A DNA stretch of 45,047 nucleotides from an uncultured Eubacteriales bacterium (GTDB taxonomy: Bacteria > Bacillota > Clostridia > Oscillospirales > Acutalibacteraceae): the NCBI GenBank assembly GCA_900315285.1, contig OMYO01000016.1, forward strand, positions 1 to 45,047. Direction: 5' to 3'. The position numbers and the translations under genes were made by a program. Every line of letters starts with the position of its first letter. Position 1 is the first letter of the stretch. Positions 8,797 through 18,127 of the stretch are shown piece by piece. Under the pieces are notes generated by a model. It was given only the letters and a program-made list of their open reading frames with translations. It had not been told where the DNA came from and did no database searches.

Positions 8797-9666
8797 ATGG
8801 AATATTTAAAGGCAATATTGCTCGGTATTCTGCAGGGTCTTACGGAATTCCTGCCGGTTTCCAGCAGCGGCCATCTCTCGGTGGCACAGCATTTTATGAA
8901 TCTCGGAGGACCCGGTGCACTAATGCTTACGGTCTTTCTGCACATTGGTACGCTGGTTGCCGTCATTGCCGTCTACTATAAGACGTTCTGGAAACTGATC
9001 AAAGAGATCGGTTTCTTCTTCCGAGACCTGTTCACTGGGAAACTTTCCAGGAAGAATATCAGTGAGAATCGGCATCTCCTCTATATGATGGTATGGTCCT
9101 GTGTTCCGCTGCTTTTCCTCTTTGTCCCAATCGGAGGGGGAAGAAATTTGAAGGACCTGGCAGATCAGTGGAGCGGGGACAATGACATCATTCTTGAGGG
9201 TGTCTGCTTTATGGTTACCGCCATCCTGCTGTTTGTCGGCTCTTATGCCTCCCGACATAAGAAGAACATCAAGCCGACCGTAAATGGAAAACAGGCATGG
9301 TGGGTCGGTGTCGCGCAAATGCTTGCGGCACTGTTCCCGGGACTTTCCCGTTCTGGCTCCACAATCTCCACCGGAATGCTTCTCGGTGTGGAGAAGGACT
9401 ACATGGTAGAGTATTCCTTTGTTCTTGGCACCCCGGCCATTCTTGCGGCCAGCATTGTGGAAATCAAGGACGCCGTCGGCGGAGCTGCCATGAATATGTC
9501 TATTGGACCAATCCTTGTTGGAATTATCACTGCAGGAGTCTTTGGCGTCCTTGCCATTAAGCTCCTGGAATGGCTCGTTCACAAGGACAAATTCCAGTTC
9601 TTCGGTTACTACTGCATGATCCTCTCCATTGTAGTCATTGCTCTCGGTATTGCGGAGAAGGTCTGA
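8797..9666 (+). CDS. uppP: Undecaprenyl-diphosphatase UppP/BacA
   Basis: Integral membrane phosphatase that recycles undecaprenyl diphosphate to the carrier lipid used for peptidoglycan; overproduction gives bacitracin resistance in this family. The 289-residue protein has the signature LQGLTEFLPVSSSGHL at about residues 13-28 and the second motif PGLSRSGSTISTG near 187, plus about seven to eight hydrophobic segments. ATG start with GTGAGG upstream. It is followed 45 bp later by the FtsK-family gene on the same strand without a terminator, so the two may share a transcript. Confidence 0.97.
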   Translation: MEYLKAILLGILQGLTEFLPVSSSGHLSVAQHFMNLGGPGALMLTVFLHIGTLVAVIAVYYKTFWKLIKEIGFFFRDLFTGKLSRKNISENRHLLYMMVWSCVPLLFLFVPIGGGRNLKDLADQWSGDNDIILEGVCFMVTAILLFVGSYASRHKKNIKPTVNGKQAWWVGVAQMLAALFPGLSRSGSTISTGMLLGVEKDYMVEYSFVLGTPAILAASIVEIKDAVGGAAMNMSIGPILVGIITAGVFGVLAIKLLEWLVHKDKFQFFGYYCMILSIVVIALGIAEKV

Positions 9667-9711
9667 TAATAATTTATACTTATTTATATTTGATTTGAGG
9701 GGAGAGAGGAT

Positions 9712-12402
9712 ATGGCCGGAACCCGGAAAAACACTGCGAGGACCCGTGCCAGTTCGAATAGCGGAAAGAAGCGGACCACTACTGCCAAGCGCAGCAGTGG
9801 TTCGCGGAGTAATGCCAAGAGGCAGAGCAGTGCCCAAAAAACGGCACGAAATGCGGTGAAAGCCGCCGGCTCCGGATCCAACCGGCAGGTGGGGGCAATT
9901 GCCCTCTTTGCGGCTGCTCTTTTCCTGCTATTTGTGGCGCTCATTCCCGGTGGAAATGCCTGGGCGGCGCTGCAGTCTGTTCTGTTTGGTGTATTTGGCG
10001 TTATTGCCTACGTTATTCCGCTCCTTCTCATCTATGTGGCTGTCATGACCTCAATGGATCGGGACGTGGTCAACATGCGCTCGAAAGTCATAGAGACCAT
10101 TGTCCTTATTTTCCTGATCTGCGCTGCCGTTGATATTTTCGGAAGCAACGGCCCGCGGGCAAACTATGCCGACGCGGTGGGGGATGCCTACCTGAACGCC
10201 AAAGCTCAGCATAACGGCGGTGCCATAGGTGCTATAATTGGCGATGCACTTATGATTCTCTTTGCCAGCAAGGTTGCCGCTGGCATCACGGTGCTCATAC
10301 TGATCTTTGTCTTTATCCTGTTGGTCTCCGGTACAACACTGACCCGGTTCTTCCAGAATCTCTGGTCCCCGGTGAAGAAGGCGACAGACGCTACTTCGGA
10401 GCGTTTTGAGGCCCGTTCCCATGCCAACGAGATTCGCCGAAAGGCAAAAATTGCGAATCAGGTCCCGGCATCGGCCCGAAAACGGCCGGCACGTTTCAAT
10501 GTGGATGTGGATCTCGGCCCCGTTCCAGAGGAGGATGGCCCTATTCTGAGCAACTCCAGCTCCACTGCCAAACGGCAGAAGGGTAGAAAGAAAGCTGCTA
10601 AGGTGGAGGCTGATAACGTAGCCGATATTGCTAAGACAGCGGCAACAGCTATGCCCGCTGGGGAGTCGGCAGCCGATCCAAAGTTGGATGACATCATTAA
10701 AAAAGCGTCACATCGCGGTCAACCGCAGCAGCCGGCGCATCCGGCAGAACCGGGCAAGACTGTGGAACCAAAGAAAATGACTCCGGCAGAAAAGCAGGCC
10801 GCCGAGAAGGCCGCCTCCCAGACCGAGAAGGCTGCGGAAATGGCTGCCGCTATGGCATCTCAGACGGAAGCAAAACCCTATCAACTGCCGCCTCTGGACT
10901 GCCTGAAACCGCCGAAAATTGCCCTTGGCAGCGTATCCGAGGATGAGCTCCGGGAAAACGCGGAAAAGCTGGTCCAGGTTCTCCAGAACTTTGGCGTAAA
11001 GACCAGCATTGTAGATATTGAGCGGGGACCTTCTGTCACCCGCTATGAGCTGGCACCGGCCCCCGGTGTCAAAATCAGTAAGATCACAAACCTGGCTGAT
11101 GATATCGCCCTAAACCTTGCCGCATCGGGCGTCCGAATTGAGGCACCAATTCCGAATAAAGCGGCGGTGGGAATAGAGGTTCCCAATAAAAAGCGGGAGA
11201 CCGTGACATTACGGGAAATCCTTGAATCGCCCAAATACCGGGACGGCACCCACAAGAGCAAGCTCAACGTGGCACTTGGACGAGATATTGCAGGCAATGT
11301 CTGCATGACGGACATTGCAAAAATGCCCCATCTCCTCATTGCTGGTACCACCGGCTCCGGTAAATCCGTTTGCCTGAACTCCATGATCCTGAGCATCCTC
11401 TACAATGCGAGTCCGGATGAGGTTAAACTGGTCATGATCGACCCGAAGAAAGTTGAGTTTTCCGTCTACAACGGCATTCCGCATCTTCTCATTCCAGTCG
11501 TCTCCGACCCGCACAAGGCCTCCGGTGCTTTGGCATGGGCGGTCAAGGAAATGCTGAAGCGGTATAAGATGTTCTCAGAGAACAATGTCCGTGATATCCG
11601 CGGATACAATGAACTCTGCGAAATGGATCCGGACAAGAAAAAAATGCCGTCCATTGTCATCTTCATCGATGAGCTGGCTGACCTCATGATGGCGAGCCCT
11701 GCCGAGGTAGAGGACTCCATCTGCCGTCTGGCCCAGATGGCCCGTGCTGCAGGCATGCATCTTGTTATAGCAACTCAGCGCCCGTCTGTTGATGTCATTA
11801 CTGGTCTTATCAAGGCAAATATCCCAAGTCGACTCTCTCTTTCCGTATCCTCTGCAGTGGATTCCAGAACCATTCTGGATATGGGAGGTGCGGAAAAACT
11901 GCTTGGCAACGGAGACATGCTGTTTAACCCCATTGGCAACTCCAAGCCGGTTCGCATTCAGGGCTGCTTTACCTCCGATGCGGAGGTAGAGGATGTTGTA
12001 AAATACATCAAGAACGAGGAGACATCAGAGTACAGTCAGGATATTCTGGACCAGATAGAGAAAGAGGCCGCTGCAGCCGAGAACGCCAACAAGAAGGGCG
12101 GCGCAGCAGCCGGCGGGGGAGATGACCAGTCTGACCCGCTCATCGACGACGCCATTAAAGTTGTCATTGAGGCCGGCCAGGCATCCACAACGCTGGTACA
12201 GAGAAAGCTGCGCGTTGGATATGCAAGGGCTGCCCGCATTGTGGATGAAATGGAGGAGAAGGGTGTCATCGGTCCATTTGAGGGCTCGAAACCCCGGAAA
12301 GTCCTCATGACAAAACAGCAGTGGCTGGAGAAGAACGCCCTCGCTGGAGACGATGATGGTTCCGCCGCAGCCATTGACATGGGCGTTGAGAATAACGGCT
12401 AA
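9712..12402 (+). CDS. ftsK: DNA translocase FtsK/SpoIIIE
   Basis: ATP-driven DNA pump for chromosome segregation at the division or sporulation septum. The 896-residue protein has a basic N-terminus, four membrane segments within the first 210 residues, a low-complexity Ala/Lys/Pro/Gln linker (about 240-400), and the RecA-like motor with Walker A GTTGSGKS near 544 and Walker [12 protein letters not shown] near 650. A C-terminal gamma winged-helix (about 800-865, [18 protein letters not shown]) would read the polar DNA guide sequences. GGAGAGAGG precedes ATG 9712. Whether this copy serves vegetative division or sporulation cannot be told from the sequence. Confidence 0.96.
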   Translation: MAGTRKNTARTRASSNSGKKRTTTAKRSSGSRSNAKRQSSAQKTARNAVKAAGSGSNRQVGAIALFAAALFLLFVALIPGGNAWAALQSVLFGVFGVIAYVIPLLLIYVAVMTSMDRDVVNMRSKVIETIVLIFLICAAVDIFGSNGPRANYADAVGDAYLNAKAQHNGGAIGAIIGDALMILFASKVAAGITVLILIFVFILLVSGTTLTRFFQNLWSPVKKATDATSERFEARSHANEIRRKAKIANQVPASARKRPARFNVDVDLGPVPEEDGPILSNSSSTAKRQKGRKKAAKVEADNVADIAKTAATAMPAGESAADPKLDDIIKKASHRGQPQQPAHPAEPGKTVEPKKMTPAEKQAAEKAASQTEKAAEMAAAMASQTEAKPYQLPPLDCLKPPKIALGSVSEDELRENAEKLVQVLQNFGVKTSIVDIERGPSVTRYELAPAPGVKISKITNLADDIALNLAASGVRIEAPIPNKAAVGIEVPNKKRETVTLREILESPKYRDGTHKSKLNVALGRDIAGNVCMTDIAKMPHLLIAGTTGSGKSVCLNSMILSILYNASPDEVKLVMIDPKKVEFSVYNGIPHLLIPVVSDPHKASGALAWAVKEMLKRYKMFSENNVRDIRGYNELCEMDPDKKKMPSIVIFIDELADLMMASPAEVEDSICRLAQMARAAGMHLVIATQRPSVDVITGLIKANIPSRLSLSVSSAVDSRTILDMGGAEKLLGNGDMLFNPIGNSKPVRIQGCFTSDAEVEDVVKYIKNEETSEYSQDILDQIEKEAAAAENANKKGGAAAGGGDDQSDPLIDDAIKVVIEAGQASTTLVQRKLRVGYARAARIVDEMEEKGVIGPFEGSKPRKVLMTKQQWLEKNALAGDDDGSAAAIDMGVENNG

Positions 12403-12482
12403 TGGGATACACTCTCTGTGATTATGTAAAATACTGGGCAGTTAGTTTTACTTTTGTACAATTCTAATATTTCATATGCCTC

Positions 12483-12545
12483 TATAATTTTCTCATTCAG
12501 CGAAGAGGTTGAGAGCACAGACGGCTTGTCTGTGCTCTTTGCTTT
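12483..12545 (+). promoter_or_regulatory. Promoter -10 and attenuator-like leader hairpin, copy 1
   Basis: TATAAT at 12483-12488 has no good -35 box at the right distance. The predicted leader begins near ATTCAGCGA (12495-12503) and folds a perfect 10-bp stem, GAGCACAGAC (12513-12522) with GTCTGTGCTC (12528-12537), followed by TTTGCTTTTT. The same stem and ATTCAGCGA box precede the second permease copy. It looks like an attenuator ahead of the permease gene. Confidence 0.55.
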
Positions 12546-12573
12546 TTCCAGAAATTACTGGGGTGATAATTCG

Positions 12574-13980
12574 ATGAATGCAAAAAAACTGGGACTTGGC
12601 AGTGCCATCGCCATATGCGTCGGTCTGATCGTGGCGTCGTCATGTCTGGTCTCTTTGGGCACCGGAATGGGATCCGCCGGAAGGTGGTTTATTATCCCGA
12701 TGTTCATCGTCATGATTTTGAATTCTTTTGTGGGCCTGTCCTATGCGGAACTCAATGGTCTTATGCCGAAGGTGAACGGTGGAACGGGTCAATATCTCAT
12801 GGCCGGCGTCGGGCCGTTCTTTTCCCTGATAGGAAATACTGCGGCCTACTTTATTACCATGATTCTCGCCGCAACGGCTGAGATCTCCCTCACCGGCATG
12901 GTCCTGCGGGATCTCTTTTTCCACAGTGTGGATTACCGGATCATCTCAATGATCATTTTGGTGGCATTTTTTATTGTCAACTATTTTGGCGTGGATATTT
13001 TCTCCAAGGTGCAGGATGTTATCGTCATTCTGCTCATCGGTTCCATGATTGTTCTCGGAATCATCGGCTGCGTCAAAGGCGGAACCGGTACCCCCATTGT
13101 CTATCAAAATCCGAGCTGGCAGGATATCGGCGGATTTGCCGGTCTCATGAAGTACTCGGCGCTGGCATTCTGGCTGTTTATCGGTGTGGAATTTGTGGTT
13201 CCGGTCTCCAACGACATGAAAAACCCGAAGAGAGATGTCCTTCTCTCCATCATGCTCGGTCTTCTTCTTCTCTTTGTGGTCCAGTCCATTCTTGGATGGG
13301 GTATGACGAACTTTGTTCCTCTGGATCAGCTGGCACAGGGAACGATGCCGCAGATGGATTACGCTACTGCACTGTTTGGGCAGGGCGGTAAATACTGGAT
13401 GGGAATTGTCACAATTCTCGCCTCTGTCTCAACACTCAACACCGCCTTTGCCTCTCCGCCCAAAATCCTCCAAGGAATGGGAGAAGAGGGCCTTATGCCG
13501 AAAATTTTCGCAAAGACTAATAAGCACAATGTCTCCGTTGCAAGTCTTTCTCTTCTCGCCATCAGTATTGCAGTTATGGTTCTCTGCAACCTGGCAGGAT
13601 CCAACAGCATTGCCTTCATCACCCTCGCAGCATCTTGCTTCTGGCTGCTGACCTATTGCTTTGTCCATATCTCGGTCCTGGTTCTTCGGAAAAAGTATCC
13701 GGATGCTCCGCGCCGCAAGAAACTGACCTTGGCCGGTATTCCGCAGATCATTTCCATCATTGGAAACATCTATATGATCATCAATATCGACACCGGCGAG
13801 GCCCGTATCAAGATTTTCGAGATTTTTGGTATAATAATGGCAGTTCTTGTCGTCTATGCTCTCATCTGGTTCTATGGTGTTATGAAAATAAATCCTTTCA
13901 AACCGGTCCCAATGGAGTATATTAATGAGGGGAAGACTCTGAAAGAAATCAAGGAATTGGAGGCTAAAAAAAGTGAGTAA
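12574..13980 (+). CDS. APC-family amino acid/amine permease, copy 1
   Basis: Secondary transporter in the cytoplasmic membrane, of the amino acid-polyamine-organocation superfamily. The 468-residue protein has about twelve hydrophobic segments, with the family's first-helix pattern LGSAIAICVGLIVASSC and an N-terminal GTGMGSAGRW. I use ATG 12574, which has GGGGTGAT upstream and gives the same length and N-terminus as the second copy; an upstream in-frame start at 12454 would run through the leader hairpin. It overlaps the following kinase gene by 8 bases. The substrate is unknown; the nearby cyclodeaminase-like and amine-oxidase-like genes hint at an amino acid or amine. Confidence 0.9.
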   Translation: MNAKKLGLGSAIAICVGLIVASSCLVSLGTGMGSAGRWFIIPMFIVMILNSFVGLSYAELNGLMPKVNGGTGQYLMAGVGPFFSLIGNTAAYFITMILAATAEISLTGMVLRDLFFHSVDYRIISMIILVAFFIVNYFGVDIFSKVQDVIVILLIGSMIVLGIIGCVKGGTGTPIVYQNPSWQDIGGFAGLMKYSALAFWLFIGVEFVVPVSNDMKNPKRDVLLSIMLGLLLLFVVQSILGWGMTNFVPLDQLAQGTMPQMDYATALFGQGGKYWMGIVTILASVSTLNTAFASPPKILQGMGEEGLMPKIFAKTNKHNVSVASLSLLAISIAVMVLCNLAGSNSIAFITLAASCFWLLTYCFVHISVLVLRKKYPDAPRRKKLTLAGIPQIISIIGNIYMIINIDTGEARIKIFEIFGIIMAVLVVYALIWFYGVMKINPFKPVPMEYINEGKTLKEIKELEAKKSE

Positions 13981-14593
13981 TATCATTACCATCAGCCGTG
14001 ACTTCGGCTCTCTCGGGCGTCCCATCGCCAAGGAAGTCGCAGAAAAACTCGGATATAATTTCTATGACCCGCAGCTCATTGAAATTGCTGCGAAACGACT
14101 CAATAAAGATGTCGTAGACCTGGAGGCCTATGACGACCAGACTGTCATTCACACCAACACAAAAGGACAACAGTATGTTGGCATGGCCTTTCCGTTTGGC
14201 ATGGGTGACCGCCATAAAGCCATGGAGCTCTTTGCCGTTCAGGAAGATCTTATCAAAGAGATCGCGGAGAAAGAGGACGCTATCATTGTCGGTCGTGCTG
14301 CAGACTATATTCTCACTATGGAGGAGAAGAAAGAACTCCTTCGTATCCATATTACTGGTTCCTATGAACATCGGTTCCAGAACGCGGTGGAGGAGCTTGG
14401 GCTCTCTCCGGCAGCTGCCAGAGACAATATCAAGACCATAGATAAGGCGCGCGCCAGTTTCTATGAGACCATTACCAAGCAGAAATTCAGTTCTCCCATG
14501 TACCGTGACGTCATCATCAATACCGATAACTTCTCCAAAGAATATGTGGTGGATATGATCTGCAATATGGCGGAGCATCGGTTCGGAAAGTAA
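13973..14593 (+). CDS. Cytidylate-kinase-like family protein, copy 1
   Basis: A 206-residue P-loop protein of the cytidylate-kinase-like (Cytidylate_kin2) family. The N-terminus ITISRDFGSLGRPIA stands where the phosphate loop ITISREFGSGGR is usual, with Leu replacing a Gly; a second block IIVGRAADYIL is typical. Whether it phosphorylates CMP is unknown; these proteins are often found beside transporters. The GTG start (13973-13975) overlaps the permease stop by 8 bases, and GGAGG lies 9 bases upstream, so translation is probably coupled. It differs from copy 2 at about 14 of 206 positions by my count. Confidence 0.85.
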   Translation: MSNIITISRDFGSLGRPIAKEVAEKLGYNFYDPQLIEIAAKRLNKDVVDLEAYDDQTVIHTNTKGQQYVGMAFPFGMGDRHKAMELFAVQEDLIKEIAEKEDAIIVGRAADYILTMEEKKELLRIHITGSYEHRFQNAVEELGLSPAAARDNIKTIDKARASFYETITKQKFSSPMYRDVIINTDNFSKEYVVDMICNMAEHRFGK

Positions 14594-14603
14594 AACTTTC
14601 ACA

Positions 14604-14629
14604 TGTTACACATCTCAGAATCTGTAACA
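14604..14629. repeat. Inverted repeat TGTTACA / TGTAACA
   Basis: TGTTACA (14604-14610) and TGTAACA (14623-14629) form a perfect 7-base inverted repeat with 12 bases between, about 55 bases upstream of the -10 box of copy 2. It could be an activator site or a weak hairpin. The same half-sites occur at 20995-21001 and 21100-21106. Confidence 0.4.
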
Positions 14630-14682
14630 TTTTAAAACTGAAAATTTTCGCAATTTTACAATTTTCACGTTGTACGGTCTTT

Positions 14683-14759
14683 TATAATAAGGCACGTAAT
14701 TCAGCGAGGGTGCTGGGAGCACAGACATAAGGTCTGTGCTCTCAGCATTTTTGTTTTTC
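14683..14759 (+). promoter_or_regulatory. Promoter -10 and attenuator-like leader hairpin, copy 2
   Basis: TATAAT at 14683-14688, again without a good -35. The leader carries ATTCAGCGA (14699-14706) and the stem GAGCACAGAC (14717-14726) with GTCTGTGCTC (14732-14741), then CAGCATTTTTGTTTTT. The stem is identical to copy 1 while the loop differs (ATAAG against GGCTT). Confidence 0.55.
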
Positions 14760-14774
14760 TGGGGTGATTATTGA

Positions 14775-16181
14775 ATGAACGCGAAGAAGCTGGGACTTGG
14801 CTCCGCCATTGCCATCTGCGTTGGCCTGATCGTGGCAACGTCATGTCTCGTTTCGCTCGGTACCGGAATGGGCTCCGCCGGAAGGTGGTTCATCATTCCG
14901 ATGTTTTTTGTAATGATATTGAACTCCTTTGTGGGCCTGTCCTACTCGGAGCTCAACGGGCTCATGCCCAATGTGAACGGTGGAACCGGCCAGTATCTCA
15001 TGGCGGGTGTCGGACCGTTCTTTTCTTTGATAGGAAACTCGGCGGCCTATGTCATCACGATGATTCTTTCCGCCACGGCAGAGATTTCTCTCTGCGGCAT
15101 GGTCCTGCAGGAACTGTTTTTCCACAGTGTGGACTATCGAATCATCTCCATCGTGATTTTGATTGCTTTCTTTATCGTCAACTATTTTGGCGTGGATATT
15201 TTCTCCAAGGTACAGGACGTTATCGTCATCCTTCTGATTGGCTCCATGCTCATTCTCGGAATAATAGGATGTGTCAAGGGTGGAACCGGAACTCCGATTG
15301 CCTATCAGGGTCCGAGTTGGCAGGAGATCGGCGGGTTTGGCGGTCTCATGAAGTATGCAGCACTTGCCTTCTGGCTGTTCATCGGCGTTGAATTTGTCAT
15401 TCCGGTGGCTAACGACATGAAGAACCCGAAACGGGATGTCCTTCTTTCCATCACTCTTGGACTACTTCTTCTCTTTGTGGTTCAGTCCATTCTCGGCTGG
15501 GGCATGACGAACTATGTGCCCATGGACAAACTGGCCGAGGGCCAGATGCCCCATATGGATTTCGCCTCCGCTCTTCTCGGAAATGGCGGTAAATACTGGA
15601 TGGGCCTCATCACCATGTGTGCCTCCATCTCTACTCTGAACACAGTGTTCGCTTCTTCCTCCAAGATCATGCAGGGAATGGGCGAAGAGGGCTTACTTCC
15701 GAAAATTTTTGCCAAGGCAAACAAATATAACGTGTCCGTTGCAGGCCTCTCTCTTCTTGCCGGAAGCATTGCCGTTCTAGTTCTTTGCAACGTTGCAGGA
15801 TCCAACAGTGTATCATTCCTTATCCTCGCCGGATCGGTCTTCTGGCTCATGACCTACTGTCTTATCCATCTCTCGGTGCTGATTCTCCGGAAAAAGTATC
15901 CGGATGCCCCGCGCCGCAAGAAACTGAAACTTGCCGGAATTCCGCAGATCCTTGCCATTATCGGCAACATATACATGATCATCAACATTGATACGGGCGA
16001 TGCACGGATCAAAATCTATAAGATCTTCGGTATCCTCATGGCCATTCTCGTCGCATATGCTCTCATCTGGTTCTATGGAGTGGTGAAAATCAACCCGTTC
16101 AAACCGGTTCCCATGGAGTATATCAACGAGGGAAAGACGCTGAAAGAAATCAAAGAACTGGAGGCTTCCAAAAATGAGTAA
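14775..16181 (+). CDS. APC-family amino acid/amine permease, copy 2
   Basis: Paralogue of the permease at 12574: same 468-residue length, nearly the same N-terminus (LGSAIAICVGLIVATSC) and an identical C-terminal tail NPFKPVPMEYINEGKTLKEI. Most protein differences are conservative while many third codon positions differ, so the duplication is not recent. ATG with GGGGTGAT upstream. It forms one transcript with the following kinase (8-base overlap) and the cyclodeaminase-like gene 34 bp later. Substrate unknown; the two copies may differ in specificity or in when they are expressed. Confidence 0.9.
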   Translation: MNAKKLGLGSAIAICVGLIVATSCLVSLGTGMGSAGRWFIIPMFFVMILNSFVGLSYSELNGLMPNVNGGTGQYLMAGVGPFFSLIGNSAAYVITMILSATAEISLCGMVLQELFFHSVDYRIISIVILIAFFIVNYFGVDIFSKVQDVIVILLIGSMLILGIIGCVKGGTGTPIAYQGPSWQEIGGFGGLMKYAALAFWLFIGVEFVIPVANDMKNPKRDVLLSITLGLLLLFVVQSILGWGMTNYVPMDKLAEGQMPHMDFASALLGNGGKYWMGLITMCASISTLNTVFASSSKIMQGMGEEGLLPKIFAKANKYNVSVAGLSLLAGSIAVLVLCNVAGSNSVSFLILAGSVFWLMTYCLIHLSVLILRKKYPDAPRRKKLKLAGIPQILAIIGNIYMIINIDTGDARIKIYKIFGILMAILVAYALIWFYGVVKINPFKPVPMEYINEGKTLKEIKELEASKNE

Positions 16182-16794
16182 TGTCATTACCATCAGCCGT
16201 GACTTCGGTTCTCTCGGACGGCCCATCGCCAAAGAGGTCGCAGAGAGACTTGGCTATAACTTCTATGATCCGCAGCTCATTGAACTTGCTGCAAAACGGC
16301 TCAACAAGGATGTCGTAGACCTGGAGGCCTATGATGACCAGACCGTCATCCATACCAATCTTAAGGGACAGCAGTATGTCGGCATGGCATTTCCCTTTGG
16401 AATGGGTGACCGCCATAAAGCTATGGAGCTCTTTGCTGTTCAGGAAGATCTCATTAAAGAGATCGCAGAAAAAGAGAATGCCATCATTGTCGGTCGAGCC
16501 GCTGACTACATTCTCACGATGGAGGAGAAGGAGGAACTGCTTCGAATCCATATCACCGGTTCCTATGAACACCGATTCCACAACGCTGTGGAGGAACTCG
16601 GTCTCTCTCCTGCAGCTGCCAGGGACAGTATCAAGACCATTGATAAGGCCCGCGCCAGCTTCTATGAGACCATTACCAATGAGAAGTTTGACTCCCCGAT
16701 GTACCGGGATGTCATCATCAACACCGACGATTTCACCAAGGAATATGTCGTAGATATGATTTGCAACATGGCGGAACACCGCTTTGCAAAATAA
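16174..16794 (+). CDS. Cytidylate-kinase-like family protein, copy 2
   Basis: Paralogue of the kinase-like gene at 13973, 206 residues, with the same ITISRDFGSLGRPIA loop and IIVGRAADYIL block. Starts with ATG rather than GTG and overlaps the permease stop by the same 8 bases. The strict pairing of permease and kinase in both copies suggests a joint role, for example control of transport or phosphorylation of an imported compound; this is inference. Confidence 0.85.
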   Translation: MSNVITISRDFGSLGRPIAKEVAERLGYNFYDPQLIELAAKRLNKDVVDLEAYDDQTVIHTNLKGQQYVGMAFPFGMGDRHKAMELFAVQEDLIKEIAEKENAIIVGRAADYILTMEEKEELLRIHITGSYEHRFHNAVEELGLSPAAARDSIKTIDKARASFYETITNEKFDSPMYRDVIINTDDFTKEYVVDMICNMAEHRFAK

Positions 16795-16828
16795 ATTAGC
16801 TCTATAATGTCAGGAGGATCTCAATACA

Positions 16829-17965
16829 ATGTCTTACCCAAAGGTTGAATTCAGATTTTTAAGTGAAGAGGATATGATTGCAGCAGGCGTCCAGGATGGC
16901 GCCCAGTGTACCGAGTGCATGGAAGACCTGCTGAAGCTGTTGGATGACGGCAGATTCCGTATGGCCGGTGAAAACGGAAACTCCCACGGTGCCATGGTAT
17001 CGTTCCCGGAGACCTCGGAATTCCCGGAGATGCCGGTGGACGGCCCGGACCGTCGATTCATGGCTATGCCCGCTTATGTCGGCGGCAGCGTCGATATGGC
17101 TGGCGTGAAATGGTATGGTTCTAACGTTGAGAACCGGAAAAAAGGTCTCCCGCGCTCTATTCTCACCCTTATGCTTAATGATAAGGAGACCGGTGCACCG
17201 CTTGCCCTCATGTCTGCGAATCTCCTGAGTGCTGCTCGTACCGCCGCTATCCCGGCTGTCGGTGTAAAGAACTTTGCCAAAGAGGATGCCAAAGTTCTTG
17301 GTATTGTAGGTCCTGGCTTTATCAATACCGTCACTGCACAAACGTTTGGCCAGATCCGTCCTTCTCTGGATACCATCAAGATCAAGGGCCGTGGTCGCGC
17401 TTCCATTGACCGCTTCATCGCAAACATAAAAGAGAATGCTCCCCAGTTTAAAAATTTCATTATCTGTGACACTTTGGAGGAGTGCATCCGTGACAGTGAT
17501 GTTGTAAACGTTGCTACTTCTTCTCCAGTCGGTGGCAGTTCTAATTATCCATTTATTGAAGAGGAATGGATCAAGCCGGGCGCCGTCATCTGCGTTCCGG
17601 GTGCCGGCAACTTTGATGAGGACTTCTTGGCAAACCGTGCTAAACTCGTTGTCGACAACATCAAGCTCTATGAGGCATGGGCCGAGGAGTACCCCTATCC
17701 GACCTTCGAAACCATTCCGATCCCCGGATGCAAGTTCATGGATATGTACCACGACGGTCTCCTCACCAAGGATAAGATCTACGACATCGGTGCCATCCTC
17801 AACGGCAAGGTCCCGGGACGTGAGAGCCCGGAGCAGAAGGTCATCTACTCTGTCGGCGGTATGCCGGTAGAGGACGTCGCCTGGGGCAAGCAGATCCTGA
17901 AGAATGCAGAGGAGCGCGGCATTGGCCAGATGCTCAAGTTCTGGGATACTCCGAAACTTTTCTAA
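16829..17965 (+). CDS. Ornithine cyclodeaminase/mu-crystallin family protein
   Basis: A 378-residue NAD(P)-binding protein of the ornithine cyclodeaminase family. The substrate segment (KWYGSNVENRKKGLPRS, SANLLSAARTAA) is followed by a Rossmann core with VLGIVGPGFINTVTAQTF near residue 155. Members catalyse cyclodeamination, imine reduction or alanine dehydrogenation; some clostridial relatives are annotated as tyramine oxidase subunit B. AGGAGG lies 10 bases before the ATG. It is 34 bp after the second permease-kinase pair and probably in its operon, so its substrate is probably what that permease imports. Exact reaction unknown. Confidence 0.88.
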   Translation: MSYPKVEFRFLSEEDMIAAGVQDGAQCTECMEDLLKLLDDGRFRMAGENGNSHGAMVSFPETSEFPEMPVDGPDRRFMAMPAYVGGSVDMAGVKWYGSNVENRKKGLPRSILTLMLNDKETGAPLALMSANLLSAARTAAIPAVGVKNFAKEDAKVLGIVGPGFINTVTAQTFGQIRPSLDTIKIKGRGRASIDRFIANIKENAPQFKNFIICDTLEECIRDSDVVNVATSSPVGGSSNYPFIEEEWIKPGAVICVPGAGNFDEDFLANRAKLVVDNIKLYEAWAEEYPYPTFETIPIPGCKFMDMYHDGLLTKDKIYDIGAILNGKVPGRESPEQKVIYSVGGMPVEDVAWGKQILKNAEERGIGQMLKFWDTPKLF

Positions 17966-17988
17966 TTCGGCGAAAATCGCCATAAATT

Positions 17989-18095
17989 AAGGACCGCTGG
18001 TTCTTTCTCCGATACCATTCATTCCGATAACGGTATTTCCCAACAGGGAAGTGCTATCATGGAGGCAATCTGGCCGGGGAAAGGCGGCGGTCCTT
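17989..18095 (+). other. Candidate structured leader between the cyclodeaminase and MBL genes
   Basis: AAGGACCGC (17989-17997) pairs perfectly with GCGGTCCTT (18087-18095), enclosing the hairpin TTCCC-AACA-GGGAA (18037-18050) and possible helices ATACC/GGTAT (18012-18016 with 18032-18036) or GATA/TATC. It ends about 20 bases before the MBL ribosome site. I match it to no known riboswitch class. Confidence 0.3.
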
Positions 18096-18127
18096 TATTC
18101 GTCATAATAAGCTGCAGGAGCTGCTCT

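Noticed and set aside
14655..14706. Sigma-54 promoter near GGCACG before permease copy 2
   Set aside because: The -12 element (TTGC) is missing at the required distance; the TATAAT box explains the site better.
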